In this document: one piece after another, positions 43,969 through 55,014 of the stretch
Position numbering within the stretch: the first letter of the stretch is position 1
How the letters are laid out: each line of letters begins with the position of its first letter
Assembly: GCA_023376005.1 (NCBI GenBank)
Contig: CM042151.1
Span: 81,450,199-81,514,198, forward strand
Reading direction: 5' to 3'
DNA from: Doryteuthis pealeii
Taxonomy: Eukaryota; Mollusca; Cephalopoda; Myopsida; Loliginidae
DNA: 64,000 nt
Notes under the pieces: generated by a model
The model's database searches: none
Told to the model about the DNA's origin: nothing
What the model saw: only the letters and a program-made list of their open reading frames with translations
Position numbers and translations under genes: made by a program

Positions 43969-44640
43969 ATAACACAAACGAGAGTAAGAAATGATGAAAC
44001 ATCACTTCAAAGCAAAATTATGGAAATATATTTTTGTATTATAGTTCGATACTTCTCACAAGGTTTTGTTTTTGTTTTTTAGCAAAATTTTAATTTTTCT
44101 TTTTGTAAATAGTTCTTGATTTCTTTTTATCAACAATCGATTTGATTTTATCCTTCACCAACTTATCATTTTATTTTACCTTTTCAAAAGAATTCTTGGA
44201 ATTCTAATTCTCATTGAATGAACAAGAAATCTTTGGACAAATGTTTTAAAAATCCGATTAAAATGAATTTCTAATTTCAAGGAAATATCTCAAACGTAAT
44301 TTTATTTGCCTACGAGGTTTAATTATTTTTCGTCACATTTCCTTTTTTATTCAAATTTCTTGTCTATGATTTTTATTTTCATTGACAAATGTATTCTTTG
44401 CATTCATTTCTTTTTACTTTGATTCATGTAATTTTAATTTTTTTTCTTTTTGTAATAAAACTCGTTTGAAAATTCGCTTCTGTTTTATTTTCCTTTCGTT
44501 CTTTCATTTCATATGCGTCTCTAAATTTTTTTTAAACCAACCAGCAAAGTAAAGAAAATTTTAAAAGATAGAAAATGATACTGAAATATAATCTATTTTT
44601 CAAATAAATCATTTTGAAATTACTAATTTATCATATAACA
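43969..44640 (+). other. AT-rich 3' flank of Z5, non-coding
   Basis: As at the other ZNF units; AATAAA at 44454-44459 in 'taataaaactcg'; one unit of the 47-bp repeat at ~44585-44638. No gene. Confidence 0.4.
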
Positions 44641-44644
44641 TTCT

Positions 44645-45625
44645 CTGCATTTTAAAATGAATCACTGATACTTTCTTTCACTTCTAGTGCTTCTCTGATT
44701 TTATTTCCTCTCTAAAAACAATCATTTTCAGGGGAACCGTTATATTTATGCAGAATAATGTCCCTTTGCATTCAGCACATAAAAATTCGGAGTACCTACA
44801 AAACTTAGGCTTCTGTGGACCTCACAAGATGAACTTGCCGACCACTACTCCAGATCTAAAGCCAATTGAAAACTTGTGGAGCGTTTTGATACGACGTGTT
44901 TATGAGAATGGACGCCGATTTAGAAGAAAGCTGACTGACAGCAGGAAATGGCAAACGTATCATATTAAATTACATCAAAAGATATTCAGAAATTGACATG
45001 TTCGATGGACCAGGGAGATATTTAAGACATTTTTAAAAAGGATGACGTATCTTATATTAACCAACTTCAGAATCATTTTTAACTGTTTACTTTTTTTTTT
45101 ATTTCGATTCAATTTCATAATATTTACTGTATGTATCCATAAAAATCTGTAAATGAAGCAATTAAAGTTTTAAAAAAATCTTTTTCACAGATATGTTTAA
45201 TTACAAACCGTTAATAATTTGACTCATTAAGAATTTCAGACCATATGATCTTTAGGCACCCCTTTTGCATCCATTTGTTTGTTAAGGGTTAGGGTTAGGG
45301 TTTAGGGGTTAGTTTTATGATTAAAAAATACTCTAAAAATCGTCTAACAAACCAACGGATGTTGACTGTAAATGAAAAAAATGTACTTATGAATCAGCAA
45401 AGCAAAAGGGGTGCCTAAAGATCATATGGTCCAGAATTTCAGTAAATTAGGTAAATAACAGAAACTTCTGTTCCCTATTTTAGAATGTTTTTATGGATTA
45501 TATGTTTATACAATTGGTCATCAATCTCTGATAATTTCGTTAAATTCCAACGTTTAATTTTTGGATAGGATGGGAAAGTGTCACTTGGCTAATAATTTGA
45601 AATCGGGTGAATATTAAATAACGAT
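44645..45625 (+). mobile_element. Tc1-type remnant, unit C, with nested MITE
   Basis: An 82-codon open frame (44748-44996) reads MQNNVPLHSAHKNSEYLQNL and TTTPDLKPIENLWSVLIRRV. The catalytic second Asp is Asn here (QNN rather than QDN), so it cannot be an active transposase. The N-terminal half is missing. It ends at 'aatttgaaatcgggtgaat'. Confidence 0.75.
45239..45432. mobile_element. Palindromic MITE, 194 bp, with telomere-like core
   Basis: Same family as 32824-33042, with ~25 bp lost from the left arm. Flanked by 'agaatttcag' on both sides (target-site duplication). The core reads 'gggttagggttagggttt'. Confidence 0.8.
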
Positions 45626-45796
45626 TTTTCTTTTTCTTATTTTTCATATTTAATCTGTGGTTCATCTGTTCTGTCTTTAAAGTAGAATATTAGGAAAAAT
45701 GAAATAGATCAACTCCATTGGAAATCCTCTATTTAAAAATACATACAGGTAATTAAAAACGTCGGTAACATTAAAGTGTAATATTGTCTATTCTAT

Positions 45797-45872
<76 letters not shown>
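45797..45872. repeat. Compound (CT)n(TA)n microsatellite
   Basis: Same arrangement as 33423-33509, at the paralogous position. Confidence 0.95.
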
Positions 45873-45878
<6 letters not shown>

Positions 45879-45959
45879 TAATCGATTTCGATAGTCACAT
45901 GGTAGCCAATACTTCTGACCTTGTGCCACATCAAAATTAGGCTTAATAAATGATTCTAT

Positions 45960-46255
45960 GAAAAGAGAACATGAGCACCTCGCAAGCCATAATGGTTAGT
46001 AAACTAGATCAGCACACTATTTTAGTGAGTTCGATTCTCACTGGGCACTACATACTTGGAGGCACATTGTATAACATTTTTTATTGTAGTTAAAATAGTG
46101 AGCAAAGTTTTTTGAATTTCACTTCACACTTAGAAATGGTATGAATCCACCTTTTCTCCCCCCCCCCCAGTTAATAGTGGGGCAGATTGGGTTCTTTAGA
46201 CATTGTAAGATAGCCAGTATAGGACTGAAAAAAGTCAATTAAAGTTCGCTGATTT
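45960..46255 (+). mobile_element. tRNA-derived SINE, unit C
   Basis: 'gcacctcgcaagccataatg', box B-like GAGTTCGATTC (~46027-46037), central domain 'cagttaatagtggggcagat'. Only one tail unit follows, in contrast with eight at 33775. Confidence 0.65.
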
Positions 46256-46359
46256 AAAAGAAAATACGTTTGATAGAGAAGTCATAGCATCTTGTGAATT
46301 GATGGAGAAGTTGTAGTAGCTTGTGAACGAAACGAAGTAGAAACAAAATGTGGTTATTA

Positions 46360-46908
46360 TCGCATAAATGCGTTCTGTACTCCTGTCCTAAGAAACGCTA
46401 AGCCGTGCCTGTTCAAAACCCCACCCGCACTGCGATTAAAGTCCCTAGCTGTCTGAAACCGTTTTTACCGAAAAGTTAATGCGATATGAAAGCGACGATT
46501 TTTTTAATTGAAATAAAATGAAAATTCCGAACAAAAAAAAATATATATATTTTAAATAATTTAAAGGGGTCTGGTAACATATTTACATTTATTTGTTGAA
46601 AAAAAAAACCTGGTGGTAGCCTCTTTTTTTAACGCTTTCAAACCACAAAACAAAGTTATTTAACAATAAAATCGACTTTATACCACAAAAGATATTATAA
46701 AGAGGATGAATGTCAAAATAATTATATTTACTTGTCGACAGAAGATTTGCAGGAGGGGAGGATATCGCTCTCATATAGCATTAACTTTTCAGGAAAAATG
46801 CCATCAAACAACTAGCTACTTCGATTGTAGCGAGGGTTGGTTTTAGAGCAAGCACCGCTTAGCGTTTTTAGGGCAGGGGTTCAGGACGCATTTATGCGAT
46901 TTAAACCA
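46360..46908. mobile_element. Foldback element, ~550 bp (unit C)
   Basis: Arms 'atcgcataaatgcgttctgt'/'ggacgcatttatgcgat' and 'aagaaacgctaagccgtgc'/'gcaccgcttagcgttttta'. Sister of 34985-35490. Confidence 0.6.
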
Positions 46909-46953
46909 AAAATTTAAGAAGGAAATTTTAAAACATTTTGAGATTGTTACTCT

Positions 46954-46956
<3 letters not shown>

Positions 46957-47012
<56 letters not shown>

Positions 47013-47018
47013 ATTATA
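46957..47018. repeat. (TA)n microsatellite
   Basis: Long, slightly interrupted TA array at the unit C position. Confidence 0.95.
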
Positions 47019-47985
47019 AGTTGAGCTTAGTAAGTTAGTATTCAATCCCTGAGTGTTCTGTCAACCATAAAAGATTCACATGGAAACTTGAAAAGTGTAA
47101 TTCAAAATATTTTAGATTACAATTAAAATTCGGATGAATATACACACAATAAAGCTGATAAAATTATCAGCGAAACTAAAATAATTTCTTTTTTTTTTTT
47201 TTTTTTTTTGTACTTTTTGCATAAACACTTTGAATAGAATACTGACATAAGCTAAAAAACTTCTTTTATATTTTACAGTTTAAGCAACTTGATTAAAAAT
47301 ATCCTCAAGATAAGATTAATGGTTTTTATTCAATACATTAAAAATCACGCTAATGGTGTAAAATACATATATCCGATTAATTTTTCAATTTTAAAACGAT
47401 TATCAAAATCATTGATTCGTCTATTTTTTCTGATATTTCCAGCACTTTAGTCCATAACAATTTAATTTTATACTGAATAGTTTATTTTGCTAAAAAAAAA
47501 CATTTAAAATGTTTTTTATTTATTTATCAGATTTGATTGTAGGTGGTTTTTCAACCGTTAGTCATTAAATAACAGAAAAAATTCCAGTCCTTAATTTTAC
47601 ATTTCTAAAAAGATCAAATTAAGAATATCACACTGAAAAAAGATTAAATAAAGAAAAATATTGAAAAATTATAAAACTTTCAACACCCAGAAAAGTTGTT
47701 TTCTTAAAATTCAAAAACAGTTTTTGTAGCGTTTTGTATTTTAGTAGTTTTAAAATTCTAAATTTTGAATTGATGCAAGAAAAAGTCTTTTCTCTGATTC
47801 AGTTGACCTATTTTTATTCTTTGACAAATTTAATAGTGAATTTCGTAAGGTGACATGTTCAACATGATATTTTTGTGTGGAAACAAGATTTATTTAATCT
47901 ATCTTAATACGTATAATTTAAAATGTGCAATTACGCGCAACGTTTCTTTTTCCGAGATTTTCATGTATTGAAGAATCATCACTAA
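47019..47985 (+). repeat. R block, unit C
   Basis: Near copy of 35620-36640. The exon-like stretch after 'atattttacag' (~47279) is frameshifted (an extra T near 47323). No gene. Confidence 0.4.
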
Positions 47986-50790
47986 CGAAAGTTCTTTTTC
48001 GTTTATCGAAACACTTTCAGTGTTAAGGATTGACATAATTTCCCCCCTTTTTTATTTAAAAAAATCACAGATTTCCACTCTGGGCACAGCAACAACTGTT
48101 TGATGACACATGTACTTGTTGTGTTGTCATTTTATCTTGCGTTTCTTGGTTACGCAGTGGAACATCGCTGAATAAAATTTTAAATAATATAGGCTCCCAT
48201 AGTTTTGACATATTTTCACTGATGTATTAAAATGTTTAAAAAATCATTTATCCTCTTTTAACCTGTCAATCCGGATATTTGTTCTGGGGAAATATAGTCC
48301 TTATAGTTTTTTTTTTAACCACATGAAATATTCTACACATAATGTCTATCGATGATCTTAAATCTTCTTAATGTTTTTCCATTTTTGGATGCTACAAAAA
48401 GTACGAGTAAGGATCGAACTCACGTACCCTGATTTACCAGATTTTTCCACTTTTATTGATTTGCAGAGAATTCTTTTTTTATTTTTTTTTTTTTTGTAGT
48501 AAGATTTATTAAAAAAGGATAAACGTTAGACGTGAATAATATCTTTGGAAAAATGAGAAAGTCCACTCGAAAGTATCTTACCCCCCCTCATAATTTAGCC
48601 AGTATAATATTCTGTATTTTATTTTACTACCATATATTTCGGAATTATATCAAATTGATTCATTCTCTGAAAATTACCATCAGCTTAGTGTTTCAGGTTT
48701 TTATATGACAGAAATTCTTTTAAAAGATTCTAACCTACGCTATAAAAAGTAAGTGTAAGGAACGAACCCACGTACCACTATTTACTAGATATTTACACTG
48801 TTTCTTCCGTTGCAGGGAATTCGTGTTTGTAGTAAGATTTATTAAAAATGATAAACGTAGTACTTGAATAACAGTTCGGAAAATAACTTAACCACCCTTA
48901 ACATTTTAACAGTGTAATATTCTGTATTTTGTTTAACTATCAAATATTTCAGAATTCTATCAAATTGATCCATTCTCTGAATTTAATCATTATCTGAGTG
49001 CACAGAAAAAGGTGAGTTCTATGTAATTTATCATTTATATTTATTTGAAGTTTTTATTTTTCTCGTTATATCAAGAATGTACAAATGTATGTTAAGTAAC
49101 TCACAGTTTAATTTTAGTTTTAATTTTGATTTCCAGGTTTTAAATGCATTTTATATAGCAGTTCGGTAAGCGATTTACGTTTTAAATATCACATATTATG
49201 ATTATGATGCTCTTTTTAATTTCAGTTTTGATACGATTTTACCAATTTTGTAAAATATTTGTTCTACCGTTTGTTCATTTGGAAGGAAAGTTGTATTTTT
49301 ATTTTTGGAAGGAATTTACATGTAATTTTCTGACTCTTCAAATACAGGCAAATGAAATTTTTAGAATTATTTTTTTAACTGAACTGAATTATTATATGCG
49401 ATTCAACCTTTCGAAATTTACAACACTCAAAATTTAGAATCCAGATGCTATTTTGACTCTTGTTTATACACAGATGATATAGATTTGATTTTATACAAAT
49501 CTTTACTGCTATCAGTAACTCAAAACAGTTACGATTAAATATTGGTAATGAATATATTTACATGTTATATTTAATCAATAAAAAAATAAACTTTTTATTC
49601 TAAAATTATATATGGACATATCAAAATTGAGGATTCTAACACTTTTTGCATTTCATATAATCTAAAAATAAAACTGTTTATTTAATTGTATATGATTCAA
49701 GGTTTTAATAGAAAACATAGAACGGGTCATAGTTTATTTTCAAAAGAATTTTCTCGAAATATTTAGAAAATGCTCCGCGATATTTCAGGTGCTTTCCAAT
49801 ATGGCTGTTGAAATTAACATTTTTATTTTGTATCATCTAACGATAAAAATATTCATTTAATTGTGTAGTTGTAAAGTTTTTAATAGAAAAACTAAACTGG
49901 GTCATAATCTATTTAAAACAGTATTTCATAGTTTTAAAACTTTTAGAAAATGGTCTGAAATATTTTTGAGGGGGGGGGGGGTAAATTTCGTTTGCTTTCC
50001 ATAATAACTGTTTATATGAAAGTTAACAACATCTTGTGTATATTAATAATTTTTATGCGTTATATGATGCATAGGGAAGATATATTGATATTACATAAAT
50101 ACGGATCTAAAATAACAAAGGTGGCTTTAAAAACACCGGTTTTTATTTGAAGTGAAAAGCATGAAATATTTTCAGTCGATAATATTGAGAATTAATTAAT
50201 GAAATATACTGAACTATCAGAGCTACAAAATTAGACAGATTTAACCAGTGATCACTAAAATTTGTTCACTATAATATCTGAATGATTTAATTGTTTCCAC
50301 ACATTGATCTATTCTGAATCGTGTCCATATCTGGGTTACTTTGATCGTCCTAACTTCTGCATATTTTCATATGTCTTTAGTATTTGGTTACTTCTAGGAA
50401 ATGACGAACCAAACCTTTTATGAAAAGCATGCAAGTAGATTGTTCCCATTCTGACATCCATACAAGAAAAATTCGATCCCTTTTAGTCCCTTCGCCATTG
50501 TTATATTAATTATCTCCCTTTTCAGGCGTGTCTCGTATTTGGTCGTCCCTTCCTACCGGGCAAAAAAATTCGATCCCTTTTAGTCCCTTCACCATTGTTA
50601 TATTACTTTTCTGTCTTTTTTACTGGACCTTTAATAAAACCAATTGATGGAATTCAATTTTAATTTCTCTTTTTAATTGATTAAATCATATTGTGTTCAT
50701 ATTTTTGCTTGACGGAAATTCAGGAATATTTTTCTATCCTAAAAAATTTAATTTATTTAAAATAAGAGTCATATTAGTCTTTTTTTTTTT
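47986..50790 (-). repeat. RA repeat, inverted copy (unit C)
   Basis: Most complete inverted copy. Contains an internal tandem duplication: 48380-48680 is repeated with divergence at ~48690-49015 ('gtaaggaacgaacccacgta', 'agtaagatttattaaaaatg'). The 79-codon plus-strand frame at 49198-49437 is the shadow of the paralogous minus-strand sequence at 7883-8095; neither looks like a gene. Confidence 0.5.
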
Positions 50791-50875
50791 AATTTTCAAA
50801 CATGATTAGTTTTCAATTTCGCAAAAGACAGTTTTCAACAAAGAATAATAAATCAAAACATCTATAATAATAGTA

Positions 50876-50876
<1 letters not shown>

Positions 50877-50930
<54 letters not shown>

Positions 50931-50950
50931 ATATATATATATATATATTA
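50877..50950. repeat. (TA)n microsatellite, interrupted
   Basis: Several TA blocks separated by CATA and single-base breaks. This marks the end of unit C. Confidence 0.95.
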
Positions 50951-50959
50951 AATAAGATA

Positions 50960-51215
50960 ATTTTATATGAATGCATGTGGGGAGAAACTTTTTTTAAATA
51001 CAATTTTGTCACGAGCAGGTTTGCATATGACGTGTCCGGGGTGTATTTTCAGGGATCTGTTCATTTGCCGACCCTCTTCGTGTGATGTTTCATCGGCCTC
51101 ATTACTGCATTTCTTTTTGTGGTGTGGCACTTCCCTCATGAACTTGACCCTTACCCACTACCGATGCAGGTGGTCTCTCTATAGAACTTATTTCATCAAA
51201 GTTGTTTTAATATTA
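50960..51215 (-). mobile_element. Gypsy pol C-terminal tail remnant
   Basis: The minus strand has 'catgagggaagtgccacacc', 'atgaggccgatgaaacatca' and 'gtcatatgcaaacctgctcg', matching 3895-4040. The plus-strand frame 50967-51254 is its shadow. Confidence 0.4.
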
Positions 51216-52430
51216 TTCTCTATGATCTTGTTTTTCATAAAAAACACATATTGAAGAAATTTAATATTCTCATGAATAATTTGTGTTTATTGTTTTCCTT
51301 TAAGCTATTTAAAAACAAAACTTTAATCTTTGTGTTATGTTTGCCATTAAAACGTAAATGAAAAACGAAATTAATGTTTTTATTATACAGAATTAATAGA
51401 AATATTATTTAAGTATGAGTTTATGTAAAGTTAATGTTATAAATAGATTTAATAATTCAATATTTTAGAATGTTTACATATCACAAATGTATATCATTTT
51501 TAATTCTACTTAATATTCACTTTGCTTGAAAATATTTTATATCGTTTCATAATGCTTATATTCTTTGCTTGGAATTTTTTATATATTCTTTTTATTATAC
51601 TTATATTTTCCTTTGAAAATGTACCTTTCTTATTTTATTTGTATTCTCTCCGAAAAATACCGTTTTTTTAAATAAACTTCTAAGACTTTATTTTTTTTAC
51701 AATAAATGTGGAATAATATAATCAAGTCCGAATGATATAAAATAGTTCTTATACTTACTTCAATTAAATAATGATAAAAGTTATTCCACGATTAAAACAA
51801 AACCTTTTATGAATTCCTTAAGCTGTGATTACACAAGCGAAATATTGAAAACTTAAACTAGAAGTAAAGTTCTAGCCTCCAATTTATGAATTTATTGGAA
51901 CAAAGTTTAGACTTTTTGATCAAATAATGCCATGGTCAGGAACCATCTGTAGTATCAGTAATTCTGTCTGTTTTGGTTCTCTATCTTCTAAGATTGATCA
52001 GTGAATCGTTTTGTGACTGTAGATTCTTTCCAATTTCTGACGTGAGGTTTGGGTGGATAGTCAGAGGAAGTGTAATATATGTTGCGGCTTTTCAATTATC
52101 TACCCACAAGGTGCTGCGTCAGTCCTCTCTCTTTTTTCATTGTTTCTTCAGTAGAGTATGGTAGTAGGGTGATAGTTTTGCTTCTGTGGCTGATACCGTC
52201 GACCTTTCCTCCTGCCGAAAATGCTCTGCATTTCCGTATAAGATAGCGATTTTTACAGCAATTTCAGCAGAAATATTGGCCTAGTTGTTTCCTAGTGAGA
52301 TTGTCACATGCTTGAACGATCCTATATTTAATGGTAAAGTTGTATTGCTGTGCACATAAGAAGATTTTGGAGTGGTTTTGGGTACTTTAAAAACGGTTTC
52401 GGGCAGATTGCAATGGCAGAGGGGTGTAGA
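51216..52430 (-). mobile_element. Gypsy-related remnant, non-coding
   Basis: Reverse of the AT-rich segment (51250-51800), then the 'ggttcctgaccatggcatta' end block (51918-51950) and the 'tctagccacc'-type doubled block. 52140-52430 is additional unidentified sequence with no supported frame. Confidence 0.4.
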
Positions 52431-52755
52431 TAACGACTGTCTTCATGATCGGTTAAATTAGATAATATTATATGCATATAGGTGGGGAGAATTTTCTTTT
52501 TCTAATTCCCTTTTGTAGCGAGCTAGTTTGCGTATGACGTGTCCCGAATATGTTTGCAAGTGGCTTTTCGTTTGCTCACCCTCTTCGAGTGCTTTTATAT
52601 CAGCCTCATTACTGTATTTGTTTTCCAGTGTACTGGCACCCTCCTCATAAACTTGCTCATTCCCCACCACCGATGCAGGGGGCCTGTCTTATCAAAGTAT
52701 TTTCAATATTTTTCCTATGATATTGTTATTTATAAAAACATATATTGATGAAATA
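52431..52755 (-). mobile_element. Gypsy pol C-terminal tail, open for 70 codons
   Basis: The minus-strand frame 52458-52670 reads VGNEQVYEEGASTLENKYSN, then HLQTYSGHVIRKLARYKREL. The pattern (T).SG..IRK.ARYK is typical of the last residues of retroelement Pol. It is the best-preserved of five copies and has lost its upstream domains. Confidence 0.45.
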
Positions 52756-54310
52756 TAATTTTTTACTGAATAATTAATGTTTACTGGTTTTTTTTATGTT
52801 ATCTAAAGATAAATGTTGAATATTAGTTTTAACATTGCCGTTAAAAAAGTAAAATAGCAACGAATGTAATGTTTTATTTAACAACATTAATAGAAATATT
52901 ATTTAAGAATGAGGTTATTGTAAAGTTGACATAAATAGATTTAATTATTCAAAATTTCAAAATGTTTACATATAAAAAAAATGTCTAACTTTTCTTAGAC
53001 TACTTATGTTATTTCTGTTTGAAAATGTTTTATATCATTTCATAATGCTTATATTCTTTGTATTTGAATTATTTTATATATTATCTTATTATACTTATAT
53101 ACTTGTATCTTTTCTTATTCTATTTGTATTCTCTCTGAAGAAATAGTTTTTAAATAAACTTCTAGACTTTGTTTCTTAACTATATTATTTTACATTTATT
53201 GTAAAGTCCAAAGAAAATACAATAAATAGATCTTGTACTTATTTCTATTAGATAAGCATCAAAATTATTTGATGCGTAAAACTAAAACTTATATGAATTT
53301 CATAAGCTGTGATTACACAAGCGGAGTAGTGAAATCTTAAACTAGAAGTAAAATTTGAGGCTCTAGTCAGAGACTTTATTGCTTTTTTAATAAAATAACG
53401 CCATAGTCAGGAACCGTCTGTTATGACGGTACCTCTGTCTCTATTCGGTCTATCTTATAGAATCATTTAGTAAGTCAGTTTATGACTGTAGACACTTTCC
53501 AATCACAGGTGTGACGTTTGGGTGGCTATACACAGGATATGTTACCTATATTGTGACTTATCAGACCCTCTTGTTTTCACCATTCTTCTTCAATAGGGTA
53601 TGGGTAGTGGGGTGATAATTTTGCTTCTGTGTCTGGTATTGCTCCCCCCCCCCCCCCCGCTAAACAGTCTTAGAATTGGTGCGTTCCTGAGGTTCAGCAA
53701 ACCAATAGATAGATTTTCCCTGGAAGTTCTTCACTTCCGGTTGTATTGATGTGAATTATATTATCCGTTGATCTTGCAATATTAGTCTATTTTTTTACCC
53801 GTATTTCTGCCCTGAAAATATCCTTTTCCCGCTCTATAATCAGATTTTACAACTTGGTCAATTCCTGTCAGCTTTTGTGGTCTTTTATTTCAGTGACGAT
53901 TTAGTCTCTTGCAAGAGATTTACGACATTTGTCAATATTTGCAAGTTCGGATAATTCTGAGTAATTTGACCATATTCTAGTCAAGACTCCATTTCCTGAC
54001 TGTGAAGGGAACCCGTCTCCGCCACCCAGCAAATGTCAATGCACCGCTGTAGAGTCTGACCTTATAGCTTGAGACAAACTTGTCTGGTATTGTGGTTTTG
54101 TATGAGGAGGAAAATAATGTATATCAATAGAGTAGCAGTAGTATATTTTAGTAAAGTAAAAAGTAAAGTCGGTATCAACCAGTCAGCGAGGGAGTCTATC
54201 CCCTTTTCAATAGCGCTAGACCAAGGAGATTGTATTGGCTTCTGAGGTGGAGCGCCAGTAGTTTGACCATATTCTAGTCAAGACTCCATGCGTCCAGTTT
54301 GGTTATGCCA
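52756..54310 (-). mobile_element. Gypsy-related remnant, sister of 25831-27310
   Basis: It follows the other copy almost base for base, with a longer C-run (53646), small indels, and a ~100-bp insertion at ~54155-54257 that the sister lacks. Contains 'gcggtgcattgacatttgct' and 'ggcggagacgggttccc' on the minus strand. All frames are broken. Confidence 0.45.
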
Positions 54311-54359
54311 AATACCAATCATTGGGAAGGAGGAGTCTATTGTGTAGAGGGATAAGAGA

Positions 54360-54515
54360 TTATACGTTATTTTCATTATTATAAAAGAAAAATGACAAGA
54401 GAGCTGGGTATGCAACGTGTTTTATTACATGGTAATCTTAAAGGAAGAGACATGTATCCTTTGTCGGAGAACTAACACATTAGATGTCACAAAAGTATGG
54501 ATTTAGTGTTAGTTA
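54360..54515 (-). repeat. LTR-like segment upstream of Z6 (antisense)
   Basis: The minus strand has 'accatgtaataaaacacgtt' and 'gcatacccagctctcttgtc'. Almost identical to 27360-27545. Confidence 0.5.
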
Positions 54516-54649
54516 ATATGCGTTATAACTTTGGTCTCATATCATTCTAGATAAATAAATTACGTTTTTGAACATTAATCTTTATCATTTTCTCGGATAA
54601 TTTGAAATAATGTATTTGTCTATCTTTTAATTTCATTGTTTATTTGATT

Positions 54650-54995
54650 GCAGATTTTTCGTCAAGGAAATACGTCTCACGTGTTGCTTCACTATAAAGG
54701 ATCCTGTATTTTACATCTTGGAAAACAATTTGCCGATTTACATTTCACAGAGCATTTGGCATAGGTACAGATTGAATTGCCGGACGCATAGCATTGTGTT
54801 GGATGGTGAAAACGGAATTATTACGGAAGAGAATTGAGGAGAAATCTTATAATACATCACCGGTTTATAATTACTGGATATATTCACAATTCCGAAATTT
54901 CGCCATTAAAAGACTGAATATACACACAGGACAGATGTTGAAAATCGATTAATATGTGTAAGTTTTTTTTCGAAAGGATACTTAAAAGTTCACAT
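54650..54995 (+). promoter_or_regulatory. Conserved ZNF promoter/5' leader block of Z6
   Basis: CACGTG at 54678-54683; TATAAAGG at 54693-54700, about 322 bp upstream of the ATG; donor-like GTGTAAGT at ~54957. The best match to the family consensus in the window. Confidence 0.5.
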
Positions 54996-55014
54996 AGGAT
55001 AACATATACAAAAT

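Noticed and set aside
45282..45312. Interstitial telomere from chromosome fusion
   Set aside because: The TTAGGG-like tract is only about three units long and lies inside a palindromic MITE that occurs in three copies, so it belongs to the element.
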